NCBI GenBank assembly: GCA_963790085.1
Contig: CAWBNH010000013.1
Span: 434,001 to 498,000 of the forward strand
DNA: 64,000 bases
Direction: 5' to 3'
From: CAXMST01 sp963790085
Lineage (GTDB): Bacteria; Actinomycetota; Thermoleophilia; Solirubrobacterales; 70-9
Shown one piece after another: positions 12,527 through 21,750 of the stretch. Position 1 is the first letter of the stretch; every line of letters starts with the position of its first letter. The translations under genes were made by a program, and so were the position numbers. The notes beneath the pieces are model-generated. The model had not been told where the DNA came from. It made no database searches and worked only from the letters and a program-made list of their open reading frames with translations.

Positions 12527-13384
12527 ATGACCGGCGAGCGCGAGATCGATGAGCAGTTGATCGGGGTGTCCGGGCTCGAGACGCTGGTCCGGCGCACCGG
12601 CGGCGACGGGGTCCCGACGCTCTTCGTGCACGGTAATCCGACCAGCTCCCGCGACTGGATCCCGTTCCTCGCTGCCGTCCCGGGGCCCGGGGTCGCGATC
12701 GACCTCCCCAACTTCGGCCGCTCCGAGCGGCCGCCGGTCGAGCGCTTCGACTCCTCGATGCACGCCTACGCGCGGTATCTGGGAGCCGTCATGGACGAGC
12801 TTGTCGACGGCGAGTTCAACCTCGTGGTCCATGATTGGGGCGCGATCGCCCTGCATCCAGCCTCGCGGCGGGCGGCGCGGGTCAGGCGGCTCGTCGTGAT
12901 CAACGGCGTGCCGCTGCTGCGTGGCTATCGCTGGCACTGGCTTGGCCGGCTGTGGCGCACCCGCGGCGCCGGCGAGCTGTTCAGCCGGGCCACCACCCGC
13001 TCGACGGTTCGGCTCGCGCTGCGTCAGGCTCGCCCGCGGCTCCAACCGATGCCCGATTCGTTCGTCGACGAGATCTGGGCCAGCTATGACGGCGGCATGG
13101 CGGAGGCGGTGTTGCGGCTCTACCGCTCCGCCGATCCCGAGAAGCTCGAGGCCGCCGGCGCCCTGCTCGAGCGCCTCGACTGCCCGGCGGTCGTCGCCTG
13201 GGGCAGCGACGACCCGTACCTCCCCCGGGAGTTCGGCCGCGCCTACGCGAGCCGTCTGCCGAACGCGGAGTTGATCGAGCTGCGTGACGCCGGCCACTGG
13301 CCCTGGATCGATCGGCCGGAGCTGGTCGAGCGGCTCGCCGGCTTCCTCGCGGAGCAGCAAGCGGCGCCCCCTGGCTCTGATTAG
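12527..13384 (+). CDS. Alpha/beta hydrolase, haloalkane dehalogenase/epoxide hydrolase-like
   Basis: 285 residues. The oxyanion segment VHGNPTSSRDW is followed by the nucleophile elbow VVHDWGA with Asp as nucleophile, as in dehalogenases and epoxide hydrolases rather than esterases. The catalytic His is in DAGHWPW near residue 260. ATG 12527 is chosen because TAGGGT (12513-12518) lies 8 nt upstream, implying a leaderless transcript. It may be co-transcribed with the PAP2 gene that starts 11 bp after its stop, although that gene also has its own -10 box. Confidence 0.82.
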   Translation: MTGEREIDEQLIGVSGLETLVRRTGGDGVPTLFVHGNPTSSRDWIPFLAAVPGPGVAIDLPNFGRSERPPVERFDSSMHAYARYLGAVMDELVDGEFNLVVHDWGAIALHPASRRAARVRRLVVINGVPLLRGYRWHWLGRLWRTRGAGELFSRATTRSTVRLALRQARPRLQPMPDSFVDEIWASYDGGMAEAVLRLYRSADPEKLEAAGALLERLDCPAVVAWGSDDPYLPREFGRAYASRLPNAELIELRDAGHWPWIDRPELVERLAGFLAEQQAAPPGSD

Positions 13385-13394
13385 AATCCGCGTC

Positions 13395-14177
13395 GTGCCG
13401 CGGCCGCTCTCCTACATAGGGAGCCGCCTGCCAAGGGGTTGGGGTGACCTCTTGCTGCAGTTCGGGCTCTTCTTCGCCGTCTACCAGGGCTACCAGGTGG
13501 TCCGCGGCCTCTCGGAGGCGAGGGAGGGAATCGCGTTTGCCAACGCCGAGCGCATCATCGATGTCGAGCGCTCGCTCGGGTTGTACTTCGAGCAGGGCCT
13601 GCAGTCGGCGGTGCTCAACCTCAGCTGGTTGATCGACGGCGCCAACTGGATGTACATGAACTCCCACTTCATCGTCACCACCAGCTTTCTCGCCTGGCTG
13701 TACCTGTTCCGCAACGAGCACTTCTACTTCGTCCGCAACATGTTCATGGTCGCGATGCTCCTGGCGCTGACCGGCTACCTGCTCTATCCGACGGCGCCGC
13801 CGCGCCTGATCCCGGACGAGGGCTTCGTCGACACGATCGCCGCGTTCACGGCGATCGACACCGATGCCGACTCGGTCGGGCTGCTCGTCAACAAGTACGC
13901 CGCTGTGCCGAGCATGCACATCGGCTTCGCGACGATGATCGCCGTCCCCGCCGTGCTGCTCGTTCGCAACCGGATCGCCAAGGCGGCGTGGATGGTCTAT
14001 CCGCTGCTCGTCCTCTTCGTGGTCGTGGTCACCGGCAATCACTTCTGGCTCGACGCCGCGATCGGGGCTTCGGTCGCCGCCGTCTCGGCGCTCGTCGCGC
14101 ATCGGCTGCTGGCTCCGCGCCGGCCCGGCCACTGGGCGTTCCGCACGGCCCCGGCTTTAGCGGGCGTGCGCCGCTGA
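13395..14177 (+). CDS. Aur1/IPC-synthase-like PAP2 membrane protein
   Basis: 260 residues with about six membrane segments. The PAP2-type phosphatase/transferase signature appears as PSMHIGFATMIAVPAV (catalytic His) and NHFWLDAAIGA (second His and Asp), the form seen in the inositol-phosphotransferase-like branch. The GTG start at 13395 lies 7 nt after TAGAAT (13382-13387), whose TAG is also the stop codon of the preceding hydrolase. The next two lipid genes, a CDP-alcohol phosphatidyltransferase and inositol-phosphate synthase, suggest a role in making or remodelling inositol-containing lipids. A plain lipid phosphatase is also possible. Confidence 0.8.
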   Translation: MPRPLSYIGSRLPRGWGDLLLQFGLFFAVYQGYQVVRGLSEAREGIAFANAERIIDVERSLGLYFEQGLQSAVLNLSWLIDGANWMYMNSHFIVTTSFLAWLYLFRNEHFYFVRNMFMVAMLLALTGYLLYPTAPPRLIPDEGFVDTIAAFTAIDTDADSVGLLVNKYAAVPSMHIGFATMIAVPAVLLVRNRIAKAAWMVYPLLVLFVVVVTGNHFWLDAAIGASVAAVSALVAHRLLAPRRPGHWAFRTAPALAGVRR

Positions 14178-14207
14178 GCGGACCGGGGTCGGGTAGGTTG
14201 CCGTCTC

Positions 14208-14858
14208 ATGAGTGAGCAGCCCGGCCCCCCGGGGCCGGCCGGGAGTGAGCTTCGCGACGTCCGTTCCAGCAAGGAGCTGGCCGACTACGCCCGCGGTCGC
14301 CTGATCGACTCGCGGCTGACGCCGAACGCGATCTCGATGACCGGGCTGGTGCTCAACCTCGCCGCGGCGGCGCTGATCCTCGAGCGGCACTTCGTGCTCG
14401 CCGCGATCGCCTTCATCGTCGGCTCGATCATGGACACGCTCGACGGCCGCTACTCGCGGATGTCCGGGAAGGGATCCCTGTTCGGTGCGTTCCTCGACTC
14501 GACCCTCGATCGGATCGAAGAGGGAATCGTGATCGCCGCGATCGCCTGGCATCTCGCCGACAGCGGTGAGGATGTGGCCGCAGCCGCCTGCGTGCTGGCC
14601 GTGCTCGGCTCGTTGATGGTCAGCTATACGCGGGCCCGGGCCGAGGCCCTCGGGGTCGAGTGCAAGGTCGGGATCGCGACGCGGCCGGTGCGCGTCGTGA
14701 TCCTCTCGGCCGGCATCCTCTTCGCCGAGGGTGAGCTGATCGCGGACGTCAACCTGCTCCCGGCGTCGATCTACGTGCTCGCCGCGCTGACCGCGCTGAC
14801 CACCGTGCAGCGGGTCTGGCACGTGCGTGGTGAGCTCAAGCAGCTCGATTCCGCCTGA
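14208..14858 (+). CDS. CDP-alcohol phosphatidyltransferase, probable phosphatidylinositol-phosphate synthase
   Basis: 216 residues, membrane protein of about six helices. The family motif is present as MDTLDGRYSRMSGKGSLFGA followed by FLDSTLD. It supplies the four metal-binding Asp residues; the usual Ala before Arg is Ser here. Family members join CDP-diacylglycerol to an alcohol. The inositol-1-phosphate synthase 169 bp downstream makes inositol phosphate the likely acceptor (inference, as in mycobacterial PgsA1). TAGGTT lies 8 nt before the ATG. Confidence 0.85.
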   Translation: MSEQPGPPGPAGSELRDVRSSKELADYARGRLIDSRLTPNAISMTGLVLNLAAAALILERHFVLAAIAFIVGSIMDTLDGRYSRMSGKGSLFGAFLDSTLDRIEEGIVIAAIAWHLADSGEDVAAAACVLAVLGSLMVSYTRARAEALGVECKVGIATRPVRVVILSAGILFAEGELIADVNLLPASIYVLAALTALTTVQRVWHVRGELKQLDSA

Positions 14859-15027
14859 GCCCGCTTGCCGAGCCCACCGAGCGCGTGTAACCAAGCGCCG
14901 CCCCCGGTGTCATTTCGCCCAGTTCGGCGACTGCGCCCGATCGAGGCCGTCTCACGAAGCCTTGCGCTCTCGCCCCGACCAGATCCGGCAACCACTCGCC
15001 ATCCCAAGAGGAGGCCTCTGAACACCC

Positions 15028-16227
15028 ATGAGCACGAACGAGACTCAGTCCAACGGTTCCGCCGCAGCTCCGGGCCGCAGCGACGACGGCAAGGTCCGCG
15101 TCGCCATCGTCGGCGTCGGCAACTGCGCCAACGCCTTCATCCAGGGCGTCGAGTACTACAAGAACGCCGATCCCGACGAGCAGGTCCCGGGCCTGATGCA
15201 CGTCGATCTCGGCGGCTATCACGTGCGGGACATCGAGTTCGTCGCCGCGTTCGACATCGACGCCGAGAAGGTCGGCAAGGACCTCTCCGACGCGATCTGG
15301 TCGGGCCAGAACGACACGATCAAGTTTGCCGACGTGCCGCCCCTGGGCGTCGAGGTCCATCGCGGCATGACCCACGACGGGCTCGGCAAGTACCTGAAGC
15401 AGAAGATCACCAAGGCACCGGGCGAGACCGCCGACATCGTCGGCATCCTCAAGGAGACGAAGGCGGACGTGCTGGTCTGCTACCTGCCGGTCGGCTCCGA
15501 GCAGGCCACCAAGTGGTACGTCGAGCAGGCGCTGCAGGCCGGCGTCGGCTTCGTCAACTGCCTGCCGGTGTTCATCGCTCGCGAGGACTACTGGGACGAG
15601 CGCTTCGAGGAGGCCGGCCTGCCGATCATCGGCGATGACATCAAGTCGCAGGTGGGTGCGACGATCGTCCATCGCCAGCTCGCCCGCCTCTTTCACGAGC
15701 GCGGCGTGCAGCTCGCCCACACCAGCCAGCTCAACGTCGGTGGCAACATGGACTTCTTCAACATGCTCGAGCGCGAGCGCCTCGACTCGAAGAAGATCTC
15801 GAAGACCAACGCCGTCACCTCGGTGATGGGCACCGAGCTGCCGGACGATGACGTCCACGTCGGTCCGTCCGACTACGTGCCGTGGCTGACCGACCGCAAG
15901 TGGGCGCACATCCGCCTCGAGGGCAACTCGTTCGGCGACGTGCCGCTGAACGTCGAGCTCAAGCTCGAGGTCTGGGACTCGCCGAACTCGGCCGGGGTCG
16001 TGATCGATGCCGTTCGCCTGATCAAGCTGGCGCTGAACAACGGCATCGCCGGACAGCTCGACGGCCCGTCCTCGTACCTGATGAAGAGCCCGCATACGCA
16101 GCGCCCCGACGACGAGGCGCGCGAGCAGACCGAGGAGTTCATCGCCGCCTACGCCCGCGCCGCCGCCGCCGGACGTGCGAAGGAGGACGTCGAATCGCAG
16201 CAGACCGAGGCCCAGGCCGAGGTCTGA
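15028..16227 (+). CDS. ino1: Myo-inositol-1-phosphate synthase
   Basis: 399 residues. The NAD-binding start VRVAIVGVGNCANAFIQGVE is followed by segments typical of the short prokaryotic enzyme: FDIDAEKVGKDLSDAI, VCYLPVGSEQATKWY, FVNCLPVFIA, IGDDIKSQVGATI, QLNVGGNMDFFNML. It converts glucose-6-phosphate to inositol-1-phosphate, the precursor for phosphatidylinositol and related solutes. An AGAGGAGG site lies 13 nt before the ATG. The 169-bp gap upstream shows no further gene. An acidic Glu/Gln-rich tail ends the protein. Confidence 0.95.
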   Translation: MSTNETQSNGSAAAPGRSDDGKVRVAIVGVGNCANAFIQGVEYYKNADPDEQVPGLMHVDLGGYHVRDIEFVAAFDIDAEKVGKDLSDAIWSGQNDTIKFADVPPLGVEVHRGMTHDGLGKYLKQKITKAPGETADIVGILKETKADVLVCYLPVGSEQATKWYVEQALQAGVGFVNCLPVFIAREDYWDERFEEAGLPIIGDDIKSQVGATIVHRQLARLFHERGVQLAHTSQLNVGGNMDFFNMLERERLDSKKISKTNAVTSVMGTELPDDDVHVGPSDYVPWLTDRKWAHIRLEGNSFGDVPLNVELKLEVWDSPNSAGVVIDAVRLIKLALNNGIAGQLDGPSSYLMKSPHTQRPDDEAREQTEEFIAAYARAAAAGRAKEDVESQQTEAQAEV

Positions 16228-16259
16228 TCCCCGGGGCGAGGCAGCCGCAACCGCAGCCG

Positions 16260-16922
16260 ATGTCGGGGCCCCGCCCGCGGATCGTCGAGCTGCGGCTCAG
16301 CGTCGATCGCGCCCCCTGGCTCGACGCCGGGCTCGTGGCTGAGGGCCCCGGGGGCAGCGCCGAGGTCGGCGCCACGCGGCTGCTGTTCGAACCGGGCTCC
16401 GGCGCTCCCGGGGCGATCACCGGCTGGACGCTGGAGGGCGTCGGCTCGGCGGACCTCGACGGCCTGGCGACGGCCCTGGCCGGGCACCCGGTCCGCCCGC
16501 CCGCGCCCGGCCCCGACGCGGTGCCGCGGGTCGATCACGTGGTCATCTTCACCGCCCGGCTCGAGCGGACGATCGAGGCCTTCGAGTCCGCCGGGGTCCG
16601 CTGCCGGCGGATTCGGGAGGTCGGCCCGGCGGATCGGCGACTTCGGCAGGCGTTCTTCCGCTTCGGCGAGGTGATCGCCGAGGTCGTCGAGGTGCCGGAG
16701 GAACAGGCCGGTCGCGACGGCGCCGCCCGGTTCTGGGGCCTGACCCTGGCCGTGGCCGACCTCGAGCGGGTCGCGGGCGATCTCGGCGAGCGCGTCGGCT
16801 CGATCAGGGATGCGGTCCAGCCCGGCAGGAGGATCGCCACGGTTCGCGAGCGTGCGGGCCTCGGGATCCCGGTCGCGCTGATCAGCCCGGAGCCGTCACG
16901 CGAGGCGGCGCCGGGCGCTTGA
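16260..16922 (+). CDS. VOC/glyoxalase-like protein
   Basis: 220 residues. The better-defined half (about 95-210) reads RVDHVVIFTARLERTIEAFE, then FFRFGEVIAEVVEVPE and FWGLTLAVADLE, the beta-alpha-beta pattern of a VOC (glyoxalase/bleomycin resistance) module. The first half is a degenerate repeat. No clear metal His/Glu set is visible apart from VDHV and the Glu-rich strand. It starts 33 bp after ino1 and may belong to that transcript. It runs tail to tail into the GMC gene with no gap. Confidence 0.7.
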   Translation: MSGPRPRIVELRLSVDRAPWLDAGLVAEGPGGSAEVGATRLLFEPGSGAPGAITGWTLEGVGSADLDGLATALAGHPVRPPAPGPDAVPRVDHVVIFTARLERTIEAFESAGVRCRRIREVGPADRRLRQAFFRFGEVIAEVVEVPEEQAGRDGAARFWGLTLAVADLERVAGDLGERVGSIRDAVQPGRRIATVRERAGLGIPVALISPEPSREAAPGA

Positions 16923-18503
16923 TCAGGCGGACGCCTTGATCATGTCCGACCCCTTCTCGGCGATCATGTAGGTGGGCGCGTTGGTGTTGCCGCGGGTGAT
17001 CGTCGGCATCACCGATGCGTCGATCACCCGCAGACCCTCGGCCCCGTTGACGCGCAGCTCGGGATCGACCACCGCGTCCTCGCCGGTGCCCATTCTGCAG
17101 GTGCCGACGGGGTGGTAGAGCAGCTCCACGCGCCTGCGGGCGTCGGCGACGATCTCCTCGTCCGTCTCCACCTTGGGACCCGGGTAGATCTCCCGGCCGG
17201 TTGCCGAGGCCAGCGGCTCGGTGGTCGCGATCTCGCGCGCCAGCTTGATTCCGTGGACGATCGCGTCGACGTCCCGCTGCTCGGTCAGGTGGTTGCCGAG
17301 GATCGCCGGCTTCGCCGCGGGATCAGCCGATCGCAGCCAGAGCCGGCCGCGCGACTGGGGCGCGACCAGCACCGGGCCCATCGTGTACGCGTGTTCGTCG
17401 GTCTCCTCGAAGCCGTTGTCGGAGAAGAACGCGGGTGCGAGGTGGAACTGAAGGTCCGGCGCTGTGGCCTCGCGGTCCGCGCGCGTCCAGAGAAAGCCCT
17501 CGGCAACGGTCGAAGTCAACGGCCCCTCACGCTTCAGGAGGAAGTCCAGCATCGCTCGCGGCTTCTCGGCATCGAGCAGCGACTCGCCCACGACCGACTC
17601 CCAGATCCCGACCACGTATGGATGGTCCTGGAGATTCTCGCCGACTCCGGGCAGAGCGACGCGGGGCTCGATCCCGAGCTGCTCGAGCTGGCCCGGGGGT
17701 CCGATCCCGGACAGCAGCAGCAGCTGGGGCGAGCCGATCGCCCCCGCCGAGAGGATCACCTCGCGGCCGGCGACCGCGATCGCCGTCGCCGCCCCGCGGC
17801 CCTTCGCGTAGCGGACCCCGGTGACCCGCTCGCCCGAGAACTCGAGCCCGAGCACCGTTGCCCTGCTCAGGAGGGTGAGATTCGGTCGCTTCAGAGACGG
17901 CCGAAGGAAGGCGTCGGCGGCGCTCCAGCGGCGCCCGTTCTTGATCGTTGTCTGCACCCGGCAGACGCCGTCCGGTTGACCGTCGTTGTAGTCGGGGTCC
18001 AGCGGGAAGTCGTTCGCACGGACTGCCTCGATCATCAGCTCGGTCAGCGAGCGCGGGCTGCGGGAGTCGGCGACGTTCAGGGTGCCGGCGGTGCCGTGGT
18101 TGGGCCCGGCCTCACCCTCGCGATGTTCGGAGCGCTTGAAGTAGGGCAGCACCTCCTCCCAACTCCACCCCGCGCAACCGTCGGCCGCCCAGCCGTCGTA
18201 GTCGACCGCGCAGCCGCGGACGTAGAGCATCGCGTTCATCGAGCTCGAGCCCCCGAGGCTCTTGCCCCGGGGGACATAGAGCCGGCGGTCGTCGCAGCCC
18301 GGCTCCGGCTCGGTCTCGTAGTCCCAGTCGAGCTTGGTGCGGAACTGCTGTGCGAAGGCCGCGGGGATCTTGATCTTCGGCGAGCGGTCGCTGCCGCCGG
18401 CCTCGATCAGCAGCACGCGGGTATCGCGGTCCTCGCTGAGGCGGGCGGCGAGTAGACAGCCGGCGGACCCGGCGCCGACGATCACGTAGTCGTAGTTGTC
18501 CAT
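16923..18503 (-). CDS. GMC-family FAD oxidoreductase
   Basis: 526 residues from ATG 18503, preceded by GGAGGGAGAG. An upstream start would add 29 low-complexity residues. The FAD dinucleotide site is YDYVIVGAGSAGCLLAARL. GMC signatures RGKSLGGSSSMNAMLYVRG (about 85-103) and SAGAIGSPQLLLLSGIGP (about 255-272) are both present. The active-site pair is the His in LLYHPVGTCRMG and the Asn in GNTNAPTYMIAE. The enzyme oxidises an alcohol (choline- or glucose-dehydrogenase-like); the substrate is not evident. It is divergent from the glycosyltransferase-PHP gene. Confidence 0.92.
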   Translation of the reverse strand: MDNYDYVIVGAGSAGCLLAARLSEDRDTRVLLIEAGGSDRSPKIKIPAAFAQQFRTKLDWDYETEPEPGCDDRRLYVPRGKSLGGSSSMNAMLYVRGCAVDYDGWAADGCAGWSWEEVLPYFKRSEHREGEAGPNHGTAGTLNVADSRSPRSLTELMIEAVRANDFPLDPDYNDGQPDGVCRVQTTIKNGRRWSAADAFLRPSLKRPNLTLLSRATVLGLEFSGERVTGVRYAKGRGAATAIAVAGREVILSAGAIGSPQLLLLSGIGPPGQLEQLGIEPRVALPGVGENLQDHPYVVGIWESVVGESLLDAEKPRAMLDFLLKREGPLTSTVAEGFLWTRADREATAPDLQFHLAPAFFSDNGFEETDEHAYTMGPVLVAPQSRGRLWLRSADPAAKPAILGNHLTEQRDVDAIVHGIKLAREIATTEPLASATGREIYPGPKVETDEEIVADARRRVELLYHPVGTCRMGTGEDAVVDPELRVNGAEGLRVIDASVMPTITRGNTNAPTYMIAEKGSDMIKASA

Positions 18504-18603
18504 TGGCCCGTCTCTCCCTCCAGTCGTGGGCTGACCCGCAACTCTGTCAGTAGCGTCTGCATCGTATGCCGCCGGCTCGCCTCGCGGCATCTATCCTCAT
18601 CGG

Positions 18604-20610
18604 GTGGCCAGGAGCTCCCGCCTCACGATCGCCCAGGTGACGCCCTACACGTGGGGCCCCCACGATGAGGCCAACGAGTTCGTTTCGGGGACCGCCGGGG
18701 AGCTCGCGAAGCGCGGACACCGGGTCGTGGTCGCCGCGCCGGTCGCGACCCGCCGGGAGGTTCGCCTCGCCGCCCGGTCGCTGACGGCCTCCCGGCCGAC
18801 CGGGGGGGCGCCGCTCGGATCGGACTGGGGCGGATCGACGCTGCCCGGCGGAACGCCGCTCGTAGCGATCGGACAGGGGATTCCGATGCCGCGCGGGCCG
18901 AAGCCCAGGGCGGCGCCCGTCCCGCTCGACATGGGTGGTGTGCTCGAGCAGCTGCTGACCACGGTCAGCTTCGACATCGTCCACGTCCACGACCCGTTCG
19001 CACCGAGCGCCGCCTCCGCGGCCCTGCGGCACTCGTGGGCGCTCAACGTCGGCAGCTTCCACGAGCCGACCGAGCGGATCCTCTCAACCCAGGTGGCCCG
19101 CCCGATGGTCGAGATCTTCCTCGGCCGGCTCGACGCGCGCACCGTTGTCGGGGCCGCGACCCGCGATCTGATGGCCCGCTTCTTCGGCGGCAACTACTCG
19201 CTGGTGCCCGGCGGCGCCGACCCGCACCAGCCCTACTGGCCGTCCGAGCCGCCTGCCGGCGAGCGTCCGCTCCGGATCGCCTACTGCGCCCGCGAGGAGC
19301 GAGGCGCCCTGCGGATCGTGCTCCGTGCGCTCCGCAGGCTGCCGCTCGACGCCCACTGGGAGGCTGCGGTCTGGATCGGCGACGATGGCGTCGCCACGCC
19401 GCGGGTGCACCGCGAGCTGGCGGAGCGGATCAGGTTCGTGCGGCCCGAGCAGTGCAGCGCCGAGTCACTGATCACCGCCGCCGACGTGGTCTGCGCTACT
19501 TCGGGCGGCCCGCGGCCGGCAACGGGCCTGATCCGGCAGGCGTTCACCGCCGGGGCCGTCCCCGTCGCCTCGCGGATCGATCCGTACTCTGAGCTTCTCG
19601 GCGAGAACCAGGCCGGGCTGATGTTCGCGGTTGGAGATGTGATCACGCTGGCGGGGCAGTTAGAGCGGCTGATCGCGGATCCCCGGATGCGGGCGGAGCT
19701 GGCGCGGGCGAGCCGCTCGCGTGCGCGCGACTGGGGTCAGGTGACCGACGATCTCGAGCAGATCTACGCGCGGGTCTGCTCCCGCCGGCACGACCGCTCG
19801 GGGAACACGGCAGTGCGCAAGCGGATCTCGGCGCGGCCGCTGATCGACTGCGACCTGCACATGCACACCGATCACTCCAACGACTGCGCCACGCCGGTCG
19901 AGGTGTTGCTGGAAACCGCCCGCGACCGTGGGATGGGCGCGATCGCCGTCACCGATCACAACGAGATCAGCGGCGCGCTCGCCGCACGGGAGGCCGCCGA
20001 GCGTGACGGCGGCATCAAGGTGATCGTCGGCGAGGAGGTGAAAACGGCCGAGCAGGGCGAGGTGATCGGTCTCTTCCTCGAGGAGAAGATCGATCGCGGG
20101 ATGACGATGCGGGAGACGATCGACGAGATCCGCCGGCAGGGAGGGCTGGTCTACGTGCCGCACCCCTTCGACCGCCTGCACTCGGTTCCCGACTACGAGC
20201 ACCTGCTCGACATCGTCGAGGAGATCGACATCCTCGAGGTCTTCAATCCGCGGGTCGCCTTCAGCGCCTTCAACGAGGAGGCCGAGCGCTTCGCCGCCAA
20301 GTACAGGATCGTGCCCGGCGCCGGGTCCGACGGTCACGTGGCCCAGGCGCTCGGCAGCGTCCGCATCCGCCTCCACGACTTCGACGGGCCCGAGGAGTTC
20401 CTCGAGGCGATGCGCTGGGCCGACATCGCCCGCAAGCACAAGAACCTGGTCTACGTCCAGGCGCTGAAGTGGATGCAGGCCGCGAGCGGTCAGGCCGGTG
20501 GGCGCAAGCAGGTGAGCAACCCGCGGCCGGTGCAGGGGGGGCGCCGGCAGGAGGCGCGGCGGGCGCGCTCGTCCCGGAAGAGCAGGCCGCCGGCGCGCGG
20601 CAATAGTTGA
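18604..20610 (+). CDS. Glycosyltransferase (GT-B) fused to PHP phosphoesterase
   Basis: 668 residues. Residues about 5-395 form a GT4-like GT-B fold: N-terminal TIAQVTPYTWGPHDEANEFV, VHVHDPFAPSAA, EPTERIL, and a donor-site end AGAVPVASRIDPYSELLGEN. From about 417 the PHP domain starts with IDCDLHMHTDHSNDC (metal His). It continues with IAVTDHNEISGAL, VGEEVKTAEQGEVIG, VYVPHPFDRL and GAGSDGHV, with all metal ligands apparently kept. The tail (about 630-668) is basic and disordered. GTG 18604 lies 6 nt after TATCCT (18592-18597), so it is probably leaderless. One chain would transfer a sugar and hydrolyse a phosphoester, possibly on a glycolipid precursor (inference). Confidence 0.85.
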   Translation: MARSSRLTIAQVTPYTWGPHDEANEFVSGTAGELAKRGHRVVVAAPVATRREVRLAARSLTASRPTGGAPLGSDWGGSTLPGGTPLVAIGQGIPMPRGPKPRAAPVPLDMGGVLEQLLTTVSFDIVHVHDPFAPSAASAALRHSWALNVGSFHEPTERILSTQVARPMVEIFLGRLDARTVVGAATRDLMARFFGGNYSLVPGGADPHQPYWPSEPPAGERPLRIAYCAREERGALRIVLRALRRLPLDAHWEAAVWIGDDGVATPRVHRELAERIRFVRPEQCSAESLITAADVVCATSGGPRPATGLIRQAFTAGAVPVASRIDPYSELLGENQAGLMFAVGDVITLAGQLERLIADPRMRAELARASRSRARDWGQVTDDLEQIYARVCSRRHDRSGNTAVRKRISARPLIDCDLHMHTDHSNDCATPVEVLLETARDRGMGAIAVTDHNEISGALAAREAAERDGGIKVIVGEEVKTAEQGEVIGLFLEEKIDRGMTMRETIDEIRRQGGLVYVPHPFDRLHSVPDYEHLLDIVEEIDILEVFNPRVAFSAFNEEAERFAAKYRIVPGAGSDGHVAQALGSVRIRLHDFDGPEEFLEAMRWADIARKHKNLVYVQALKWMQAASGQAGGRKQVSNPRPVQGGRRQEARRARSSRKSRPPARGNS

Positions 20611-20629
20611 TTCACGGAGGGATAACGCG

Positions 20630-21283
20630 GTGCAACCGAAAGGAGAGGGGGGGCGACTGTCAAAAAGTGCCCCCGCTGTGCCGACCACCGAGGATCAGAT
20701 CAAGGAGAAGTATCTGGAGCGCGCGATTCGTGAGCTGAACGAGCTCACGCATCGCCTCCAGGAGTGCGACACGTGCCCGCGCGGGAACCTGATGCCGGTG
20801 CTCGGCTCGGGGCATCCGCAGGCGGACGTGATGTTGCTCAAGTACGGGCCGAGCCCGGCTGAGATCGAGGAGGGCGTCGCCTTCTACGGACGGGCCGGCA
20901 ACGCCGTCATCAAGAGCCTCAAGCGGCTCGCGGTCGATCCGCTCGCGGTCTACGGGACGCTCTGCGTCAAGTGCCCGCTCGCCGATCCAGCCGCCGCGGC
21001 CCCCGAGTGCGTCGCCCGTCTGGTCGAGGAGATCGCGATCGTCGAGCCGCGATGCGTGGTGGTGATGGGCGATTCGGCGCTCGAGTGCCTCAACGACCTG
21101 CAGATTCCGCTCTCACGTGAAATCGAGGCACGGCCCGGCGAGGTACAGCAGCTGACTCCCTCCACCGACGCGATCTTCACGCCCGATATCGATGCCTCAC
21201 TCGATGCCGAGGACCCGAAGAAGGAGTTCTGGCGCTCGTTCAAGGTCCTCGGCCAGTGGTACAGCGACCTGCCGCCCTACTGA
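20630..21283 (+). CDS. Uracil-DNA glycosylase-like protein
   Basis: 217 residues from GTG 20630, preceded by GGAGGG. The first block CDTCPRGNLMPVLGSG, then DVMLLKYGPSPAEIEEG and FYGRAGNAVIKSLKRL, has the order of family 4/5 uracil-DNA glycosylases. Four Cys are available for a 4Fe-4S cluster (CDTC near 46-49, CVKC near 103, Cys near 118). The catalytic strand normally reading GxxPGxxE is GPSPAEIEEG here, and the end lacks the usual HPS motif. Substrate and activity are therefore uncertain. It starts 19 bp after the glycosyltransferase gene. Confidence 0.75.
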   Translation: MQPKGEGGRLSKSAPAVPTTEDQIKEKYLERAIRELNELTHRLQECDTCPRGNLMPVLGSGHPQADVMLLKYGPSPAEIEEGVAFYGRAGNAVIKSLKRLAVDPLAVYGTLCVKCPLADPAAAAPECVARLVEEIAIVEPRCVVVMGDSALECLNDLQIPLSREIEARPGEVQQLTPSTDAIFTPDIDASLDAEDPKKEFWRSFKVLGQWYSDLPPY

Positions 21284-21316
21284 TTCGCTGACACCCTCGG
21301 CGGCTAGGCTGGGCTC

Positions 21317-21742
21317 ATGCGGCCGCTCAAGGAACTGCTGATCGTCGCGGCGACGGTCGTTGCCGCCGCGCTGATCGGATTCGGGGTGCCGCTGCTGTGG
21401 CTCTGGATCGGCTCGTTGGTGCAGGGGGGATCGGGCGCAAGCAGCCTCGACTTCTCGGTCGCGATGCTGGTCCTCTTCGGGATCATCGTCACCTACGTCG
21501 CGGTCCTCTACGTCGCCGGTTGGGCGATGGCGAAGGCCGACCCCGCCGTCCGCAGCGATACCCAGCGCGGCACCGCGCGCGAGCCGTGGATGCGGGGGAT
21601 GACCGATTCGCGCGCGGTCAACCGGCGCAATCCGCTGGTCGGCGGAATCGAGCGGGTGTTCGTCATCACCACCCTCGTGGTCAGCGTTGCCTTCTGGTTC
21701 TGGCTGCTGTTCCTCGCCGGCAGCCCGCTGCCGAACACCTAG
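21317..21742 (+). CDS. Small three-helix membrane protein
   Basis: 141 residues. Hydrophobic segments lie at about 7-34, 48-68 and 112-135, with a charged loop MTDSRAVNRRNPLVGGIER between the second and third. TAGGCT (21305-21310) lies 6 nt before the ATG, the commonest leaderless spacing in this window, which supports the start. I do not recognise the family. It is convergent with the RNA methyltransferase gene, 8 bp away. Confidence 0.65.
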   Translation: MRPLKELLIVAATVVAAALIGFGVPLLWLWIGSLVQGGSGASSLDFSVAMLVLFGIIVTYVAVLYVAGWAMAKADPAVRSDTQRGTAREPWMRGMTDSRAVNRRNPLVGGIERVFVITTLVVSVAFWFWLLFLAGSPLPNT

Positions 21743-21750
21743 GACCGCGC

